Under the pieces are notes generated by a model that made no database searches, was not told the origin of the DNA, and saw nothing but the letters and a program-made list of their open reading frames with translations. Below, piece by piece: positions 23,401 through 37,254 of a stretch of DNA of 64,000 bases. Position numbers and translations under genes: made by a program. The DNA is from Marthasterias glacialis (lineage: Eukaryota > Echinodermata > Asteroidea > Forcipulatida > Asteriidae). Each line of letters starts with the position of its first letter. Positions within the stretch are counted from its first letter, which is position 1. The DNA lies in NCBI GenBank assembly GCA_911728455.2, contig OU452230.1, positions 10,540,377-10,604,376 on the forward strand, written 5' to 3'.

Positions 23401-26400
23401 TCAACAATAGCCAAGGCCGCTACGTGTGTGCTGGACCGAAGCCAGCAAAAAAAACGCCGAAAAAAGAAATTGCAGCGCCATGGCCAATAACTCCAGAAAT
23501 AATGGGGCTAGAGAGAAATTTCTTATACCTGCAGGTAGCTGCCATAGTCCTGCATCCGAAAATCTGGTTTTCCAGGCCAGCCAGGGCCATCTTCTGCCTT
23601 GAAAACACCAGGGAGCGGGGCTGCTCCAAATGCGCTTCAAACGCCTGTCTAATGGAACTTTTGTACACGAAGCGGTAACAGAGTGAAAACAAGACTTAGC
23701 AACGGCTCTATTTCCCAAAGTATTGGCGGGAAACTGACAAGTCTGACACTGCTGGAAAGCCCTGAACATGGGCTTTCCGAAAATGCCGGTCTTGGGGCTG
23801 CTGGATAAACAGGGAGGAAACCAGGGACCGCGGAGAGAGGACACCCCGAGGATGTCCAGTGCAAACAGACATGCTGTGTGTACGTCAACAATAGCCAAGG
23901 CCGCTACGTGTGTGCTGGACCGAAGCCAGCAAAAAAAACGCCGAAAAAACAAATTGCAGCGCCATGGCCAATAACTCCAGAAATAATGGGGCTAGAGAGA
24001 AATTTCTTATACCTGCAGGTAGCTGCCATAGTCCTGCATCCGAAAATCTGGTTTTCCAGGCCAGCCAGGGCCATCTTCTGCCTTGAAAACACCAGGGAGC
24101 GGGGCTGCTCCGAATGCGCTTCAAACGCCTGTCTAATGGAACTTTTGTACACGAAGCTGTAACAGAGTGAAAACAAGACTTAGCAACGGCTCTATTTCCC
24201 AAAGTATTGGCGGGAAACTGACAAGTCTGACACTGCTGGAAAGCCCTGAACATGGGCTTTCCGAAAATGCCGGTCTTGGGGCTGCTGGATAAACAGGGAG
24301 GAAACCAGGGACCGCGGAGTGAGGACACCCCGAGGATGTCCAGTGCAAACCGACATGCTGTGTGTACGTCAACAATAGCCAAGGCCGCTACGTGTGTGCT
24401 GGACCGAAGCCAGCAAAAAAAAACGCCGAAAAAAGAAATTGCAGCGCCATGGCCAATACCTCCAGAAATAATGGGGCTAGAGAGAAATTTCTTGTACCTG
24501 CAGGTAGCTGCCATAGTCCTGCATCCGAAAATCTGGTTTTCAAGGCCAGCCAGGGCCATTTTCCGCCTTGAAAACACCAGGGAGCGGGGCTGCTCCGAAT
24601 GCGCTTCAAACGCCTGTCTAATGGAACTTTTGTACACAAAGCTGTAACAGAGTGAAAACAAGACTTAGCAACGGCTCTATCTCCCAAAGTATTGGCGGGA
24701 AACTGACAAGTTTGACACTGCTGGAAAGCCCTGCTCATGGGCTTTCCGAAAATGCCGGTCTTGGGGCTGCTGGATAAACAGGGAGGAAGCCATCGACCGC
24801 GGAGTGAGGACACCCCGAGGATGTGCAGGGCAAACCGACATGCTGTGTGTACGTCAACAATAGCCAAGGCCGCTACGTGTGTGCTGGACCGAAGCAAGCA
24901 AAAAAAACGCCGAAAAAAGAAATTGCAGCGCCATGGCCAATAACTCCAGAAATAATGGGGCTAGAGAGAAATTTCTTGTACCTGCAGGTAGCTGCCATAG
25001 TCCTGCATCCGAAAATCTGGTTTTCCAGGCCAGCCAGGGCCATCTTCCGCCTTGAAAACACCAGGGAGCGGGGCTGCTCCGAATGCGCTTCAAACGCCTG
25101 TCTAATGGAACTTTTGTACACGAAGCTGTAACAGAGTGAAAACAAGACTTAGCAACGGCTCTATTTCCCAAAGTATTGGCGGGAAACTGACAAGTCTGAC
25201 ACTGCTGGAAAGCCCTGCTCATGGGCTTTCCGAAAATGCCGGTCTTGGGGCTGCTGGATAAACAGGGAGGAAGCCAGGGACCGCAGAGTGAGGACCACCC
25301 CGAGGATGTCCAGTGCAAACAGACATGCTGTGTGTACGTCAACAATAGCCAAGGCCGCTACGTGTGTGCTGGACCGAAGCCAGCAAAAAAAAACGCCGAA
25401 AAAAGAAATTGCAGCGCCATGGCCAATACCTCCAGAAATAATGGGGCTAGAGAGAAATTTCTTGTACCTGCTGGTAGCTGCCATAGTCCTGCATCCGAAA
25501 ATCTGGTTTTCAAGGCCAGCCAGGGCCATTTTCCGCCTTGAAAACACCAGGGAGCGGGGCTGCTCCGAATGCGCTTCAAACGCCTGTCTAATGGAACTTT
25601 TGTACACAAAGCTGTAACAGAGTGAAAACAAGACTTAGCAACGGCTCTATCTCCCAAAGTATTGGCGGGAAACTGACAAGTCTGACACTGCTGGAAAGCC
25701 CTGCTCATGGGCTTTCCGAAAATGCCGGTCTTGGGGCTGCTGGATAAACAGGGAGGAAGCCAGAGACCGCGGAGTGAGGACACCCCGAGGATGTCCAGTG
25801 CAAACCGACATGCTGTGTGTACGTCAACAATAGCCAAGGCCGCTACGTGTGTGCTGGACCGAAGCCAGCAAAAAAAAACGCCGAAAAAAGAAATTGCAGC
25901 GCCATGGCCAATAACTCCAGAAATAATGGGGCTAGAGAGAAATTTCTTGTACCTGCAGGTAGCTGCCATAGTCCTGCATCCGAAAATCTGGTTTTCCAGG
26001 CCAGCCAGGGCCATCTTCCGCCTTGAAAACACCAGGGAGCGGGGTGCTCCGAATGCGCTTCAAACGCCTGTCTAATGGAACTTTTGTACACGAAGCTGTA
26101 ACAGAATGAAAACAAGACTTAGCAACGGCTCTATCTCCCAAAGTATTGGCGGGAAACTGACAAGTCTGACACTGCTGGAAAGCCCTGCTCATGGGCTTTC
26201 CGACAATGCCGGTCTTGGGGCTGTGGGATAAACAGGGAGGAAGCCAGGGACCGCGGAGGGAGGACACCCCGAGGATGTCCAGTGCAAACAGACATGCTGT
26301 GTGTACGTCAACAATAGCCAAGGCCGCTACGTGTCTGCTGGACCGAAGCCAGCAAAAAAAACGCCGAAAAAAGAAATTGCAGCGCCATGGCCAATAACTC

Positions 26401-28699
26401 CAGAAATAATGGGGCTAGAGAGAAATTTCTTGTACCTGCAGGTAGCTGCCATAGTCCTGCATCCGAAAATCTGGTTTTCCAGGCCAGCCAGGGCCATCTT
26501 CCGCCTTGAAAACACCAGGGAGCGGGGCTGCTCCGAATGCGCTTCAAACGCCTGTCTAATGGAACTTTTGTACACGAAGCTGTAACAGAATGAAAACAAG
26601 ACTTAGCAACGGCTCTATCTCCCAAAGTATTGGCGGGAAACTGACAAGTCTGACACTGCTGGAAAGCCCTGCTCATGGGCTTTCCGACAATGCCGGTCTT
26701 GGGGCTGCGGGATAAACAGGGAGGAAGCCAGGGACCGCGGAGGGAGGACACCCCGAGGATGTCCAGTGCAAACAGACATGCTGTGTGTACGTCAACAATA
26801 GCCAAGGCCGCTACGTGTCTGCTGGACCGAAGCAAGCAAAAAAAAACGCCGAAAAAGGAAATTGCAGCGCCATGGCCAATAACTCCAGCAATTATGGGGC
26901 TAGAGAGAAATTTCTTGTACCTGCAGGTAGCTGCCATAGTCCTGCATCCGAAAATCTGGTTTTCCAGGCCAGCCAGGGCCATCTTCAGCCTTGAAAACAC
27001 CAGGCAGCGGGGCTGCTCCGAATGCGCTTCAAACGCCTGTCTAATGGAACTTTTGTAAACGAAGCTGTAACAGAGTGAAAACAAGACTTAGCAACGGCTC
27101 TATCTCCCAAAGTATTGGCGGGAAACTGACAAGTCTGACACTGCTGGAAAGCCCAGCTCATGGGCTTTCCGAAAATGCCGGTCTTGGGGCTGCTGAATAA
27201 ACAGGGAGGAAGCCAGGGACCGCGGAGTGAGGACCACCCCGAGGATGTCCAGTGCAAACAGACATGCTGTGTGTACGTCAACAATAGCCAAGGCCGCTAC
27301 GTGTGTGCTGGACCGAAGCCAGCAAAAAAAACGCCGAAAAAAGAAATTGCAGCGCCATGGCCAATAACTCCAGAAATAATGGGGCTAGAGAGAAATTTCT
27401 TGTACCTGCAGGTAGCTGCCATAGTCCTGCATCCGAAAATTTAGTTTTCCAGGCCAGCCAGGGCCATCTTCCGCCTTGAAAACACCAGAAGCGGGGCTGC
27501 TCCAAATGCGCTTCAAACGCCTGTCTAATGGAACTTTTGTACACGAAGCTGTAACAGAGTGAAAACAAGACTTAGCAACGGCTCTATCTCCCAAAGTATT
27601 GGCGGGAAACTGACAAGTCTGACACTGCTGGAAAGCCCTGCTCATGGGCTTTCCGAATATGCTGGTCTTGGGGCTGCGGGATAAATAGGGAGGAAGCCAG
27701 GGACCGCGGAGTGAGGACACCCCGAGGATGTCCAGTGCAAACCGACATGCTGTGTGTACGTCAACAATAGCCAAGGCCGCTACGTGTGTGCTGGACCAAA
27801 GCCAGCAAAAAAAAACGCCGAAAAAAGAAATTGCAGCGCCATGGCCAATAACTTCAGAAATAATGGGGCTAGAGAGAAATTTCTTGTACCTGCAGGTAGC
27901 TGCCATAGTCCTGCATCCGAAAATCTGGTTTTCAAGGCCAGCCAGGGCCATTTTCCGCCTTGAAAACACCAGGGAGCGGGGCTGCTCCGAATGCGCTTCA
28001 AACGCCTGTCTAATGGAACTTTTGTACACAAAGCTGTAACAGAGTGAAAACAAGACTTAGCAACGGCTCTATCTCCCAAAGTATTGGCGGGAAACTGACA
28101 AGTCTGACACTGCTGGAAAGCCCTGCTCATGGGCTTTCCGAATATGCTGGTCTTGGGGCTGCGGGATAAATAGGGAGGAAGCCAGGGACCGCGGAGTGAG
28201 GACACCCCGAGGATGTCCAGTGCAAACCGACATGCTGTGTGTACGTCAACAATAGCCAAGGCCGCTACGTGTGTGCTGGACCAAAGCCAGCAAAAAAAAA
28301 CGCCGAAAAAAGAAATTGCAGCGCCATGGCCAATAACTTCAGAAATAATGGGGCTAGAGAGAAATTTCTTGTACCTGCAGGTAGCTGCCATAGTCCTGCA
28401 TCCGAAAATCTGGTTTTCAAGGCCAGCCAGGGCCATTTTCCGCCTTGAAAACACCAGGGAGCGGGGCTGCTCCGAATGCGCTTCAAACGCCTGTCTAATG
28501 GAACTTTTGTACACAAAGCTGTAACAGAGTGAAAACAAGACTTAGCAACGGCTCTATCTCCCAAAGTATTGGCGGGAAACTGACAAGTCTGACACTGCTG
28601 GAAAGCCCTGCTCATGGGCTTTCCGAAAATGCCGGTCTTGGGGCTGCTGGATAAACAGGGAGGAAACCAGGGACCGCGGAGTGAGGACACCCCGAGGAT

Positions 28700-31600
28700 G
28701 TCCAGTGCAAACCGACATGCTGTGTGTACGTCAACAATAGCCAAGGCCGCTACGTGTGTGCTGGACCGAAGCCAGCAAAAAAAAACGCCGAAAAAAGAAA
28801 TTGCAGCGCCATGGCCAATAACTCCAGAAATAATGGGGCTAGAGAGAAATTTCTTGTACCTGCAGGTAGCTGCCATAGTCCTGCATCCGAAAATCTAGTT
28901 TTCCAGGCCAGCCAGGGCCATCTTCCGCCTTGAAAACACCAGGGAGAGGGGCTGCTCCGAATGCGCTTCAAACGCCTGTCTAATGGAACTTTTGTACACG
29001 AAGCTGTAACAGAGTGAAACCAAGACTTAGCAACGGCTCTATCTCCCAAAGTATTGGCGGGAAACTGACAAGTCTGACACTGCTGGAAAGCCCTGCTCAT
29101 AAGCTTTCTGACAATGCCGGTCTTGGGGCTGCGGGATAAACAGGGAGGAAGCCAGGGACCGCGGAGAGAGGACACACCTAGGATGTCCAGTGCAAACAGA
29201 CATGCTGTGTGTACGTCAACAATAGCCAAGGCCGCTACGTGTCTGCTGGACAGAAGCAAACAAAAAAAACGCCGAAAAAAGAAATTGCAGCGCCATGGCC
29301 AATAACTCCAGCAATTATGGGGCTAGAGAGAAATTTCTTGTACCTGCAGGTAGCTGCCATAGTCCTGCATCCGAAAATCTAGTTTTCCAGGCCAGCCAGG
29401 GCCATCTTCAGCCTTGAAAACACCAGGCAGCGGGGCTGCTCCGAATGCGCTTCAAACGCCTGTCTAATGGAACTTTTGTACACGAAGCTGTAACAGAGTG
29501 AAAACAAGACTTAGCAACGGCTCTATCTCCCAAAGTATTGGCGGGAAACAGACAAGTCTGACACTGCTGGAAAGCCCTGCTCATAAGCTTTCTGACAATG
29601 CCGGTCTTGGGGCTGCGGGATAAACAGGGAGGAAGCCAGGGACCGCGGAGTGAGGACACCCCGAGGATGTCCAGTGCAAACCGACATGCTGTGTGTACGT
29701 CAACAATAGCCAAGGCCGCTACGTGTGTGCTGGACCGAAGCCAGCAAAAAAAATGCCGAAAAAAGAAATTGCAGCGCCATGGCCAATAACTCCAGAAATA
29801 ATGGGGCTAGAGAGAAATTTCTTGTACCTGCAGGTAGCTGCCATAGTCCTGCATCCGAAAATTTGGTTTTCAAGGCCAGCCAGGGCCATCTTCCGCCTTG
29901 AAAACACCAGGGAGCGGGGCTGCTCCGAATGCACTTCAAACGCCTGTCTAATGGAACTTTTGTACACGAAGCTGTAACAGAGTGAAAACAAGACTTAGCA
30001 ACGGCTCTATCTCCCAAAGTATTGGCGGGAAACTGACAAGTCTGACACTGCTGGAAAGCCCTGCTCATAAGCTTTCTGACAATGCCGGTCTTGGGGCTGC
30101 GGGATAAACAGGGAGGAAGCCAGGGACCGCGGAGAGAGGACACACCAAGGATGTCCAGTGCAAACCGACATGCTGTGTGTACGTCAACAATAGCCAAGGC
30201 CGCTACGTGTGTGCTGGACCGAAGCCAGCAAAAAAAAACGCCGAAAAAAGAAATTGCAGCGCCATGGCCAATAACTCCAGAAATAATGGGGCTAGAGAGA
30301 AATTTCTTGTACCTGCAGGTAGCTGCCATAGTCCTGCATCCGAAAATCTAGTTTTCCAGGCCAGCCAGGGCCATCTTCCGCCTTGAAAACACCAGGGAGA
30401 GGGGCTGCTCCGAATGCGCTTCAAACGCCTGTCTAATGGAACTTTTGTACACGAAGCTGTAACAGAGTGAAACCAAGACTTAGCAACGGCTCTATCTCCC
30501 AAAGTATTGGCGGGAAACTGACAAGTCTGACACTGCTGGAAAGCCCTGCTCATAAGCTTTCTGACAATGCCGGTCTTGGGGCTGCGGGATAAACAGGGAG
30601 GAAGCCAGGGACCGCGGAGAGAGGACACACCTAGGATGTCCAGTGCAAACAGACATGCTGTGTGTACGTCAACAATAGCCAAGGCCGCTACGTGTCTGCT
30701 GGACAGAAGCAAACAAAAAAAACGCCGAAAAAGGAAATTGCAGCGCCATGGCCAATAACTCCAGCAATTATGGGGCTAGAGAGAAATTTCTTGTACCTGC
30801 AGGTAGCTGCCATAGTCCTGCATCCGAAAATCTAGTTTTCCAGGCCAGCCAGGGCCATCTTCAGCCTTGAAAACACCAGGCAGCGGGGCTGCTCCGAATG
30901 CGCTTCAAACGCCTGTCTAATGGAACTTTTGTACACGAAGCTGTAACAGAGTGAAAACAAGACTTAGCAACGGCTCTATCTCCCAAAGTATTGGCGGGAA
31001 ACAGACAAGTCTGACACTGCTGGAAAGCCCTGCTCATAAGCTTTCTGACAATGCCGGTCTTGGGGCTGCGGGATAAACAGGGAGGAAGCCAGGGACCGCG
31101 GAGTGAGGACACCCCGAGGATGTCCAGTGCAAACCGACATGCTGTGTGTACGTCAACAATAGCCAAGGCCGCTACGTGTGTGCTGGACCGAAGCCAGCAA
31201 AAAAAATGCCGAAAAAAGAAATTGCAGCGCCATGGCCAATAACTCCAGAAATAATGGGGCTAGAGAGAAATTTCTTGTACCTGCAGGTAGCTGCCATAGT
31301 CCTGCATCCGAAAATTTGGTTTTCAAGGCCAGCCAGGGCCATCTTCCGCCTTGAAAACACCAGGGAGCGGGGCTGCTCCGAATGCACTTCAAACGCCTGT
31401 CTAATGGAACTTTTGTACACGAAGCTGTAACAGAGTGAAAACAAGACTTAGCAACGGCTCTATCTCCCAAAGTATTGGCGGGAAACTGACAAGTCTGACA
31501 CTGCTGGAAAGCCCTGCTCATAAGCTTTCTGACAATGCCGGTCTTGGGGCTGCGGGATAAACAGGGAGGAAGCCAGGGACCGCGGAGAGAGGACACACCA
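28700..31600. repeat. Tandem duplication of a 3-monomer unit, 1,453 bp
   Basis: Monomers at 29,099, 29,583 and 30,067 recur at 30,552, 31,036 and 31,520. Shared markers include CACACCTAGGATG (29,173/30,626), AGAAGCAAACAAAAAAAACG (29,252/30,705), GGGAAACAGACAAG (29,542/30,995), AAAAAAAATGCCG (29,749/31,202) and GAATGCACTTC (29,928/31,381). The similarity goes on imperfectly to about 33,400. All units here belong to the CTCATAAGCTTTCTG subfamily, whose AAGCTT is a HindIII site. Confidence 0.9.
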
Positions 31601-33265
31601 AGGATGTCCAGTGCAAACCGACATGCTGTGTGTACGTCAACAATAGCCAAGGCCGCTACGTGTGTGCTGGACCGAAGCCAGCAAAAAAAAACGCCGAAAA
31701 AAGAAATTGCAGCGCCATGGCCAATAACTCCAGAAATAATGGGGCTAGAGAGAAATTTCTTGTACCTGCAGGTAGCTGCCATAGTCCTGCATCCGAAAAT
31801 CTAGTTTTCCAGGCCAGCCAGGGCCATCTTCTGCCTTGAAAACACCAGGGAGCGGGGCTGCTCCGAATGCGCTTCAAACGCCTGTCTAATGGAACTTTTG
31901 TACACGAAGCTGTAACAGAGTGAAAACAAGACTTAGCAACGGCTCTATCTCCCAAAGTATTGGCGGGAAACTGACAAGTCTGACACTGCTGGAAAGCCCT
32001 GCTCATGAGCTTTCTGACAATGCCGGTCTTGGGGCTGCGGGATAAACAGGGAGGAAGCCAGGGACCGCGGAGAGAGGACACACCAAGGATGTCCAGTGCA
32101 AACAGACATGCTGTGTGTACGTCAACAATAGCCAAGGCCGCTACGTGTCTGCTGGACAGAAGCAAAAAAAAAAAACGCCGAAAAAGGAAATTGCAGCGCC
32201 ATGGCCAATAACTCCAGCAATTATGGGGCTAGAGAGAAATTTCTTGTACCTGCAGGTAGCTGCCATAGTCCTGCATCCGAAAATCTAGTTTTCCAGGCCA
32301 GCCAGGGCCATCTTCCGCCTTGAAAACACCAGGCAGCGGGGCTGCCCCGAATGCGCTTCAAACGCCTGTCTAATGGAACTTTTGTACAAGAAGCTGTAAC
32401 AGAGTGAAACCAAGACTTAGCAACGGCTCTATCTCCCAAAGTATTGGCGGGAAACTGACAAGTCTGACACTGCTGGAAAGCCCTGCTCATAAGCTTTCTG
32501 ACAATGCCGGTCTTGGGGCTGCGGGATAAACAGGGAGGAAGCCAGGGACCGCGGAGTGAGGACACCCCGAGGATGTCCAGTGCAAACCGACATGCTGTGT
32601 GTACGTCAACAATAGCCAAGGCCGCTACGTGTGTGCTGGACCGAAGCCAGCAAAAAAAAACGCCGAAAAAAGAAATTGCAGCGCCATGGCCAATAACTCC
32701 AGAAATAATGGGGCTAGAGAGAAATTTCTTGTACCTGCAGGTAGCTGCCATAGTCCTGCATCCGAAAATCTAGTTTTCCAGGCCAGCCAGGGCCATCTTC
32801 CGCCTTGAAAACACCAGGAAGCGGGGCTGCTCCGAATGCGCTTCAAACGCCTGTCTAATGGAACTTTTGTACACGAAGCTGTAACAGAGTGAAAACAAGA
32901 CTTAGCAACGGCTCTATCTCCCAAAGTATTGGCGGGAAACTGACAAGTCTGACACTGCTGGAAAGCCCTGCTCATAAGCTTTCTGACAATGCCGGTCTTG
33001 GGGCTGCGGGATAAACAGGGAGGAAGCCAAGGACCGCGGAGAGAGGACACACCAAGGATGTCCAGTGCAAACAGACATGCTGTGTGTACGTCAACAATAG
33101 CCAAGGCCGCTACGTGTCTGCTGGACAGAAGCAAACAAAAAAAACGCCGAAAAAGGAAATTGCAGCGCCATGGCCAATAACTCCAGCAATTATGGGGCTA
33201 GAGAGAAATTTCTTGTACCTGCAGGTAGCTGCCATAGTCCTGCATCCGAAAATCTAGTTTTCCAG

Positions 33266-36130
33266 GCCCTTCAGCCTTGAAAACACCAGGCAGCGGGGCT
33301 GCTCCGAATGCGCTTCAAACGCCTGTCTAATGGAACTTTTGTACACGAAGCTGTAACAGAGTGAAAACAAGACTTAGCAACGGCTCTATCTCCCAAAGTA
33401 TTGGCGGGAAACTGACAAGTCTGACACTGCTGGAAAGCACTGCTCATAAGCTTTCTGACAATGCCGGTCTTGGGGCTGCGGGATAAACAGGGAGGAAGCC
33501 AGGGACCGCGCAGGGAGGACACCCCGAGGATGTCCAGTGCAAACAGACATGCAGTGTGTACGTCAACAATAGCCAAGGCCGCTTCGTGTGTGCTGGACCG
33601 AAGCCAGCAAAAAAAAACGCCGAAAAAAGAAATTGCAGCGCCATGGCCAATAACTCCAGAAATAATGGGGCTAGAGAGAAATTTCTTGTACCTGCAGGTA
33701 GCTGCCATAGTCCTGCATCCGAAAACCTGGTTTTCCAGGCCAGCCAGGGCCATCTTCCGCCTTGAAAACACCAGGGAGCGGGGCTGCTCCGAATGCGCTT
33801 CAAACGCCTGTCTAATGGAACTTTTGTACACGAAGCTGTAACAGAGTGAAAACAAGACATAGCAACGGCTCTATCTCCCAAAGTATTGGCGGGAAACTGA
33901 CAAGTCTGACACTGCTGGAAAGCCCTGCTCATAAGCTTTCTGACAATGCCGGTCTTGGGGCTGCGGGATAAACAGGGAGGAAGCCAGGGACCTCGGAGAG
34001 AGGACACACCAAGGATGTCCGTGCAAACCTCATGCAGTGTGTACGTCAACAATAGCCAAGGCCGCTACGTGTGTGCTGGACCGAAGCCAGCAAAAAAAAA
34101 CGCCGAAAAAAGAAATTGCAGCGCCATGGCCAATAACTCCAGAAATAATGGGGCTAGAGAGAAATTTCTTGTACCTGCAGGTAGCTGCCATAGTCCTGCA
34201 TCCGAAAATCTGGTTTTCCAGGCCAGCCAGGGCCATCTTCCGCCTTGAAAACACCAGGGAGCGGGGCTGCTCCGAATGCGCTTCAAACGCCTGTCTAATG
34301 GAACTTTTGTACACGAAGCTGTAACAGAGTGAAAACAAGACTTAGCAACGGCTCTATTTCCCAAAGTATTGGCGGGAAACTGACAAGTCTGACACTGCTG
34401 GAAAGTCCTGCTCATGGGCTTTGCGAAAATGCCGGTCTTGGGGCTGCTGGATAAACAGGGAGGAAGCCAGGGACCGCGGAGTGAGGACACCCCGAGGATG
34501 TCCAGTGCAAACCGACATGCTGTGTGTACGTCAACAATAGCCAAGGCCGCTACGTGTGTGCTGGACCGAAGCCAGCAAAAAAAACGCCGAAAAAGGAAAT
34601 TGCAGCGCCATGGCCAATAACTCCAGAAATAATGGGGCTAGAGAGAAATTTCTTGTACCTGCAGGTAGCTGCCATAGTCCTGCATCCGAAAATCTAGTTT
34701 TCCAGGCCCTTCAGCCTTGAAAACACCAGGCAGCGGGGCTGCTCCGAATGCGCTTCAAACGCCTGTCTAATGGAACTTTTGTACACGAAGCTGTAACAGA
34801 GTGAAAACAAGACTTAGCAACGGCTCTATCTCCCAAAGTATTGGCGGGAAACTGACAAGTCTGACACTGCTGGAAAGCCCTGCTCATAAGCTTTCTGACA
34901 ATGCCGGTCTTGGGGCTGCGGGATAAACAGGGAGGAAGCCAGGGACCGCGCAGGGAGGACACCCCGAGGATGTCCAGTGCAAACAGACATGCAGTGTGTA
35001 CGTCAACAATAGCCAAGGCCGCTTCGTGTGTGCTGGACCGAAGCCAGCAAAAAAAAACGCCGAAAAAAGAAATTGCAGCGCCATGGCCAATAACTCCAGA
35101 AATAATGGGGCTAGAGAGAAATTTCTTGTACCTGCAGGTAGCTGCCATAGTCCTGCATCCGAAAACCTGGTTTTCCAGGCCAGCCAGGGCCATCTTCCGC
35201 CTTGAAAACACCAGGGAGCGGGGCTGCTCCGAATGCGCTTCAAACGCCTGTCTAATGGAACTTTTGTACACGAAGCTGTAACAGAGTGAAAACAAGACAT
35301 AGCAACGGCTCTATCTCCCAAAGTATTGGCGGGAAACTGACAAGTCTGACACTGCTGGAAAGCCCTGCTCATAAGCTTTCTGACAATGCCGGTCTTGGGG
35401 CTGCGGGATAAACAGGGAGGAAGCCAGGGACCTCGGAGAGAGGACACACCAAGGATGTCCGTGCAAACCTCATGCAGTGTGTACGTCAACAATAGCCAAG
35501 GCCGCTACGTGTGTGCTGGACCGAAGCCAGCAAAAAAAAACGCCGAAAAAAGAAATTGCAGCGCCATGGCCAATAACTCCAGAAATAATGGGGCTAGAGA
35601 GAAATTTCTTGTACCTGCAGGTAGCTGCCATAGTCCTGCATCCGAAAATCTGGTTTTCCAGGCCAGCTAGGGCCATCTTCCGCCTTGAAAACACCAGGGA
35701 GCGGGGCTGCTCCGAATGCGCTTCAAACGCCTGTCTAATGGAACTTTTGTACACGAAGCTGTAACAGAGTGAAAACAAGACTTAGCAACGGCTCTATTTC
35801 CCAAAGTATTGGCGGGAAACTGACAAGTCTGACACTGCTGGAAAGTCCTGCTCATGGGCTTTGCGAAAATGCCGGTCTTGGGGCTGCTGGATAAACAGGG
35901 AGGAAGCCCGGGACCGCGGAGTGAGGACACCCCGAGGATGTCCAGTGCAAACCGACATGCTGTGTGTACGTCAACAATAGCCAAGGCCGCTACGTGTGTG
36001 CTGGACCGAAGCCAGCAAAAAAAACGCCGAAAAAGGAAATTGCAGCGCCATGGCCAATAACTCCAGAAATAATGGGGCTAGAGAGAAATTTCTTGTACCT
36101 GCAGGTAGCTGCCATAGTCCTGCATCCGGA
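33266..36130. repeat. Tandem duplication of a 3-monomer unit, 1,440 bp, with a 12-bp deletion
   Basis: Phase markers 33446/34886, 33931/35371 and 34414/35854 give a 1,440-bp offset. One monomer in each copy is only 472 bp because AGCCAGGGCCAT is missing after TTTTCCAGGCC (33,266 and 34,706). Other shared markers are GCGCAGGGAGG (33,508/34,948), CCGCTTCGTGTG, GAAAACCTGG, GACATAGCAACGG and the altered GATGTCCGTGCAAACCTC (34,014/35,454). The last also appears at 37,825, showing that part of this unit was copied further right. Confidence 0.9.
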
Positions 36131-36824
36131 AATCAAGTTTTCCAGGCCAGCCAAGGCCATCTTCCGCCTTGAAAACACCAGGGAGCGGGGCTGCTCTGAA
36201 TGCGCTTCAAACGCCTGTCTAATGGAACTTTTGTACACGAAACTGTAACAGAGTGAAAACAAGACTTAGCAACAGCTTTATCTCCCAAAGTATTGGCGGG
36301 AAACTGACAAGTCTGACACTGCTGGAAAGCCCTGCTCATGGGCTTTCCGACAATGCCGATCTTGGGGCTGCGGGATAAACAGGAAGGATGCCAGGGACCG
36401 CGGAGTGAGGACAACCCAAGGAGGTCCAGTGCAAACGGACATGCTGTGTGTGTACGTCAACAATAGCCAAGGCCGCTACGTGTGTGCTGGACCGAAGCCA
36501 GCAAAAAAAAACGCCGAAAAAAGAAATTGCAGCGCCATGGCCAATAACTCCAGAAATAATGGGGCTAGAGAGAAATTTCTTGTACCTGCAGGTAGCTGCC
36601 ATAGTCCTGCATCCGCAAATCTGGTTTTCCAGGCCAGCCAGGGCCATCTTCCGCCTTGAAAACACCAGGGAGCGGGGCTGCTCCGAATGCGCTTCAAACG
36701 CCTGTCTAATGGAACTTTTGTACACGAAGCTGTAACAGAGTGAAAACAAGACTTAGCAACGGCTCTATTTCCCAAAGTATTGGCGGGAAACTGACAAGTC
36801 TGACACTGCTGGAGAGTCCTGCTC

Positions 36825-37254
36825 ATGGGCTTTCCGAAAATGCCGGTCGGGGATGTCCAGTGCAAACGGACATGCTGTGTGTGTACGTCAACAATAGCCA
36901 AGGCCGCTACGTGTGTGCTGGACCGAAGCCAGCAAAAAAAACGCCGAAAAAGGAAATTGCAGCGCCATGGCCAATAACTCCAGAAATAATGGGGCTAGAG
37001 AGAAATTTCTTGTACCTGCAGGTAGCTGTCATAGTCCTGCATCCGGAAATCTAGTTTTCCAGGCCAGCCAGGGCCATCTTCCGCCTTGAAAACACCAGGG
37101 AGCGGGGCTGCTCTGAATGCGCTTCAAACGCCTGTCTAATGGAACTTTTGTACACGAAACTGTAACAGAGTGAAAACAAGACTTAGCAACAGCTTTATCT
37201 CCCAAAGTATTGGCGGGAAACTGACAAGTCTGACACTGCTGGAAAGCCCTGCTC
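36825..37254. repeat. Satellite monomer shortened to 430 bp
   Basis: The unit joins ATGCCGGTC directly to GGGGATGTCC at about 36,848-36,850, removing about 54 bp that contain the CTTGGGGCTGC...CCGCGGAG part of the monomer. Its neighbours are 487 bp. It carries the CAAACGGACATGCTGTGTGTGTACG variant (extra TG) typical of many monomers from 36.4 to 44.6 kb. Confidence 0.85.

Larger units (their letters stand above)
1..28100. repeat. Long-range duplication with 22,321-bp period (46 monomers)
   Basis: Monomers from the left window edge to about 5,790 reappear in the same order at about 22,308-28,100. Matching phase markers are -13/22308, 475/22796, 1447/23768, 1931/24252, 2416/24737, 2900/25221, 3386/25707, 3871/26191, 4356/26675 and 4841/27160. 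The offset is 22,321 at first and drifts to 22,317 through small indels. Shared diagnostic variants include the CCAATACCTCCAG change and TACCTGCTGG. The second monomer of the block (963 versus 23,284) does not match in its first half, as if converted from a neighbour. Some private changes exist, such as the altered stretch at 24,791-24,830. Confidence 0.85.
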
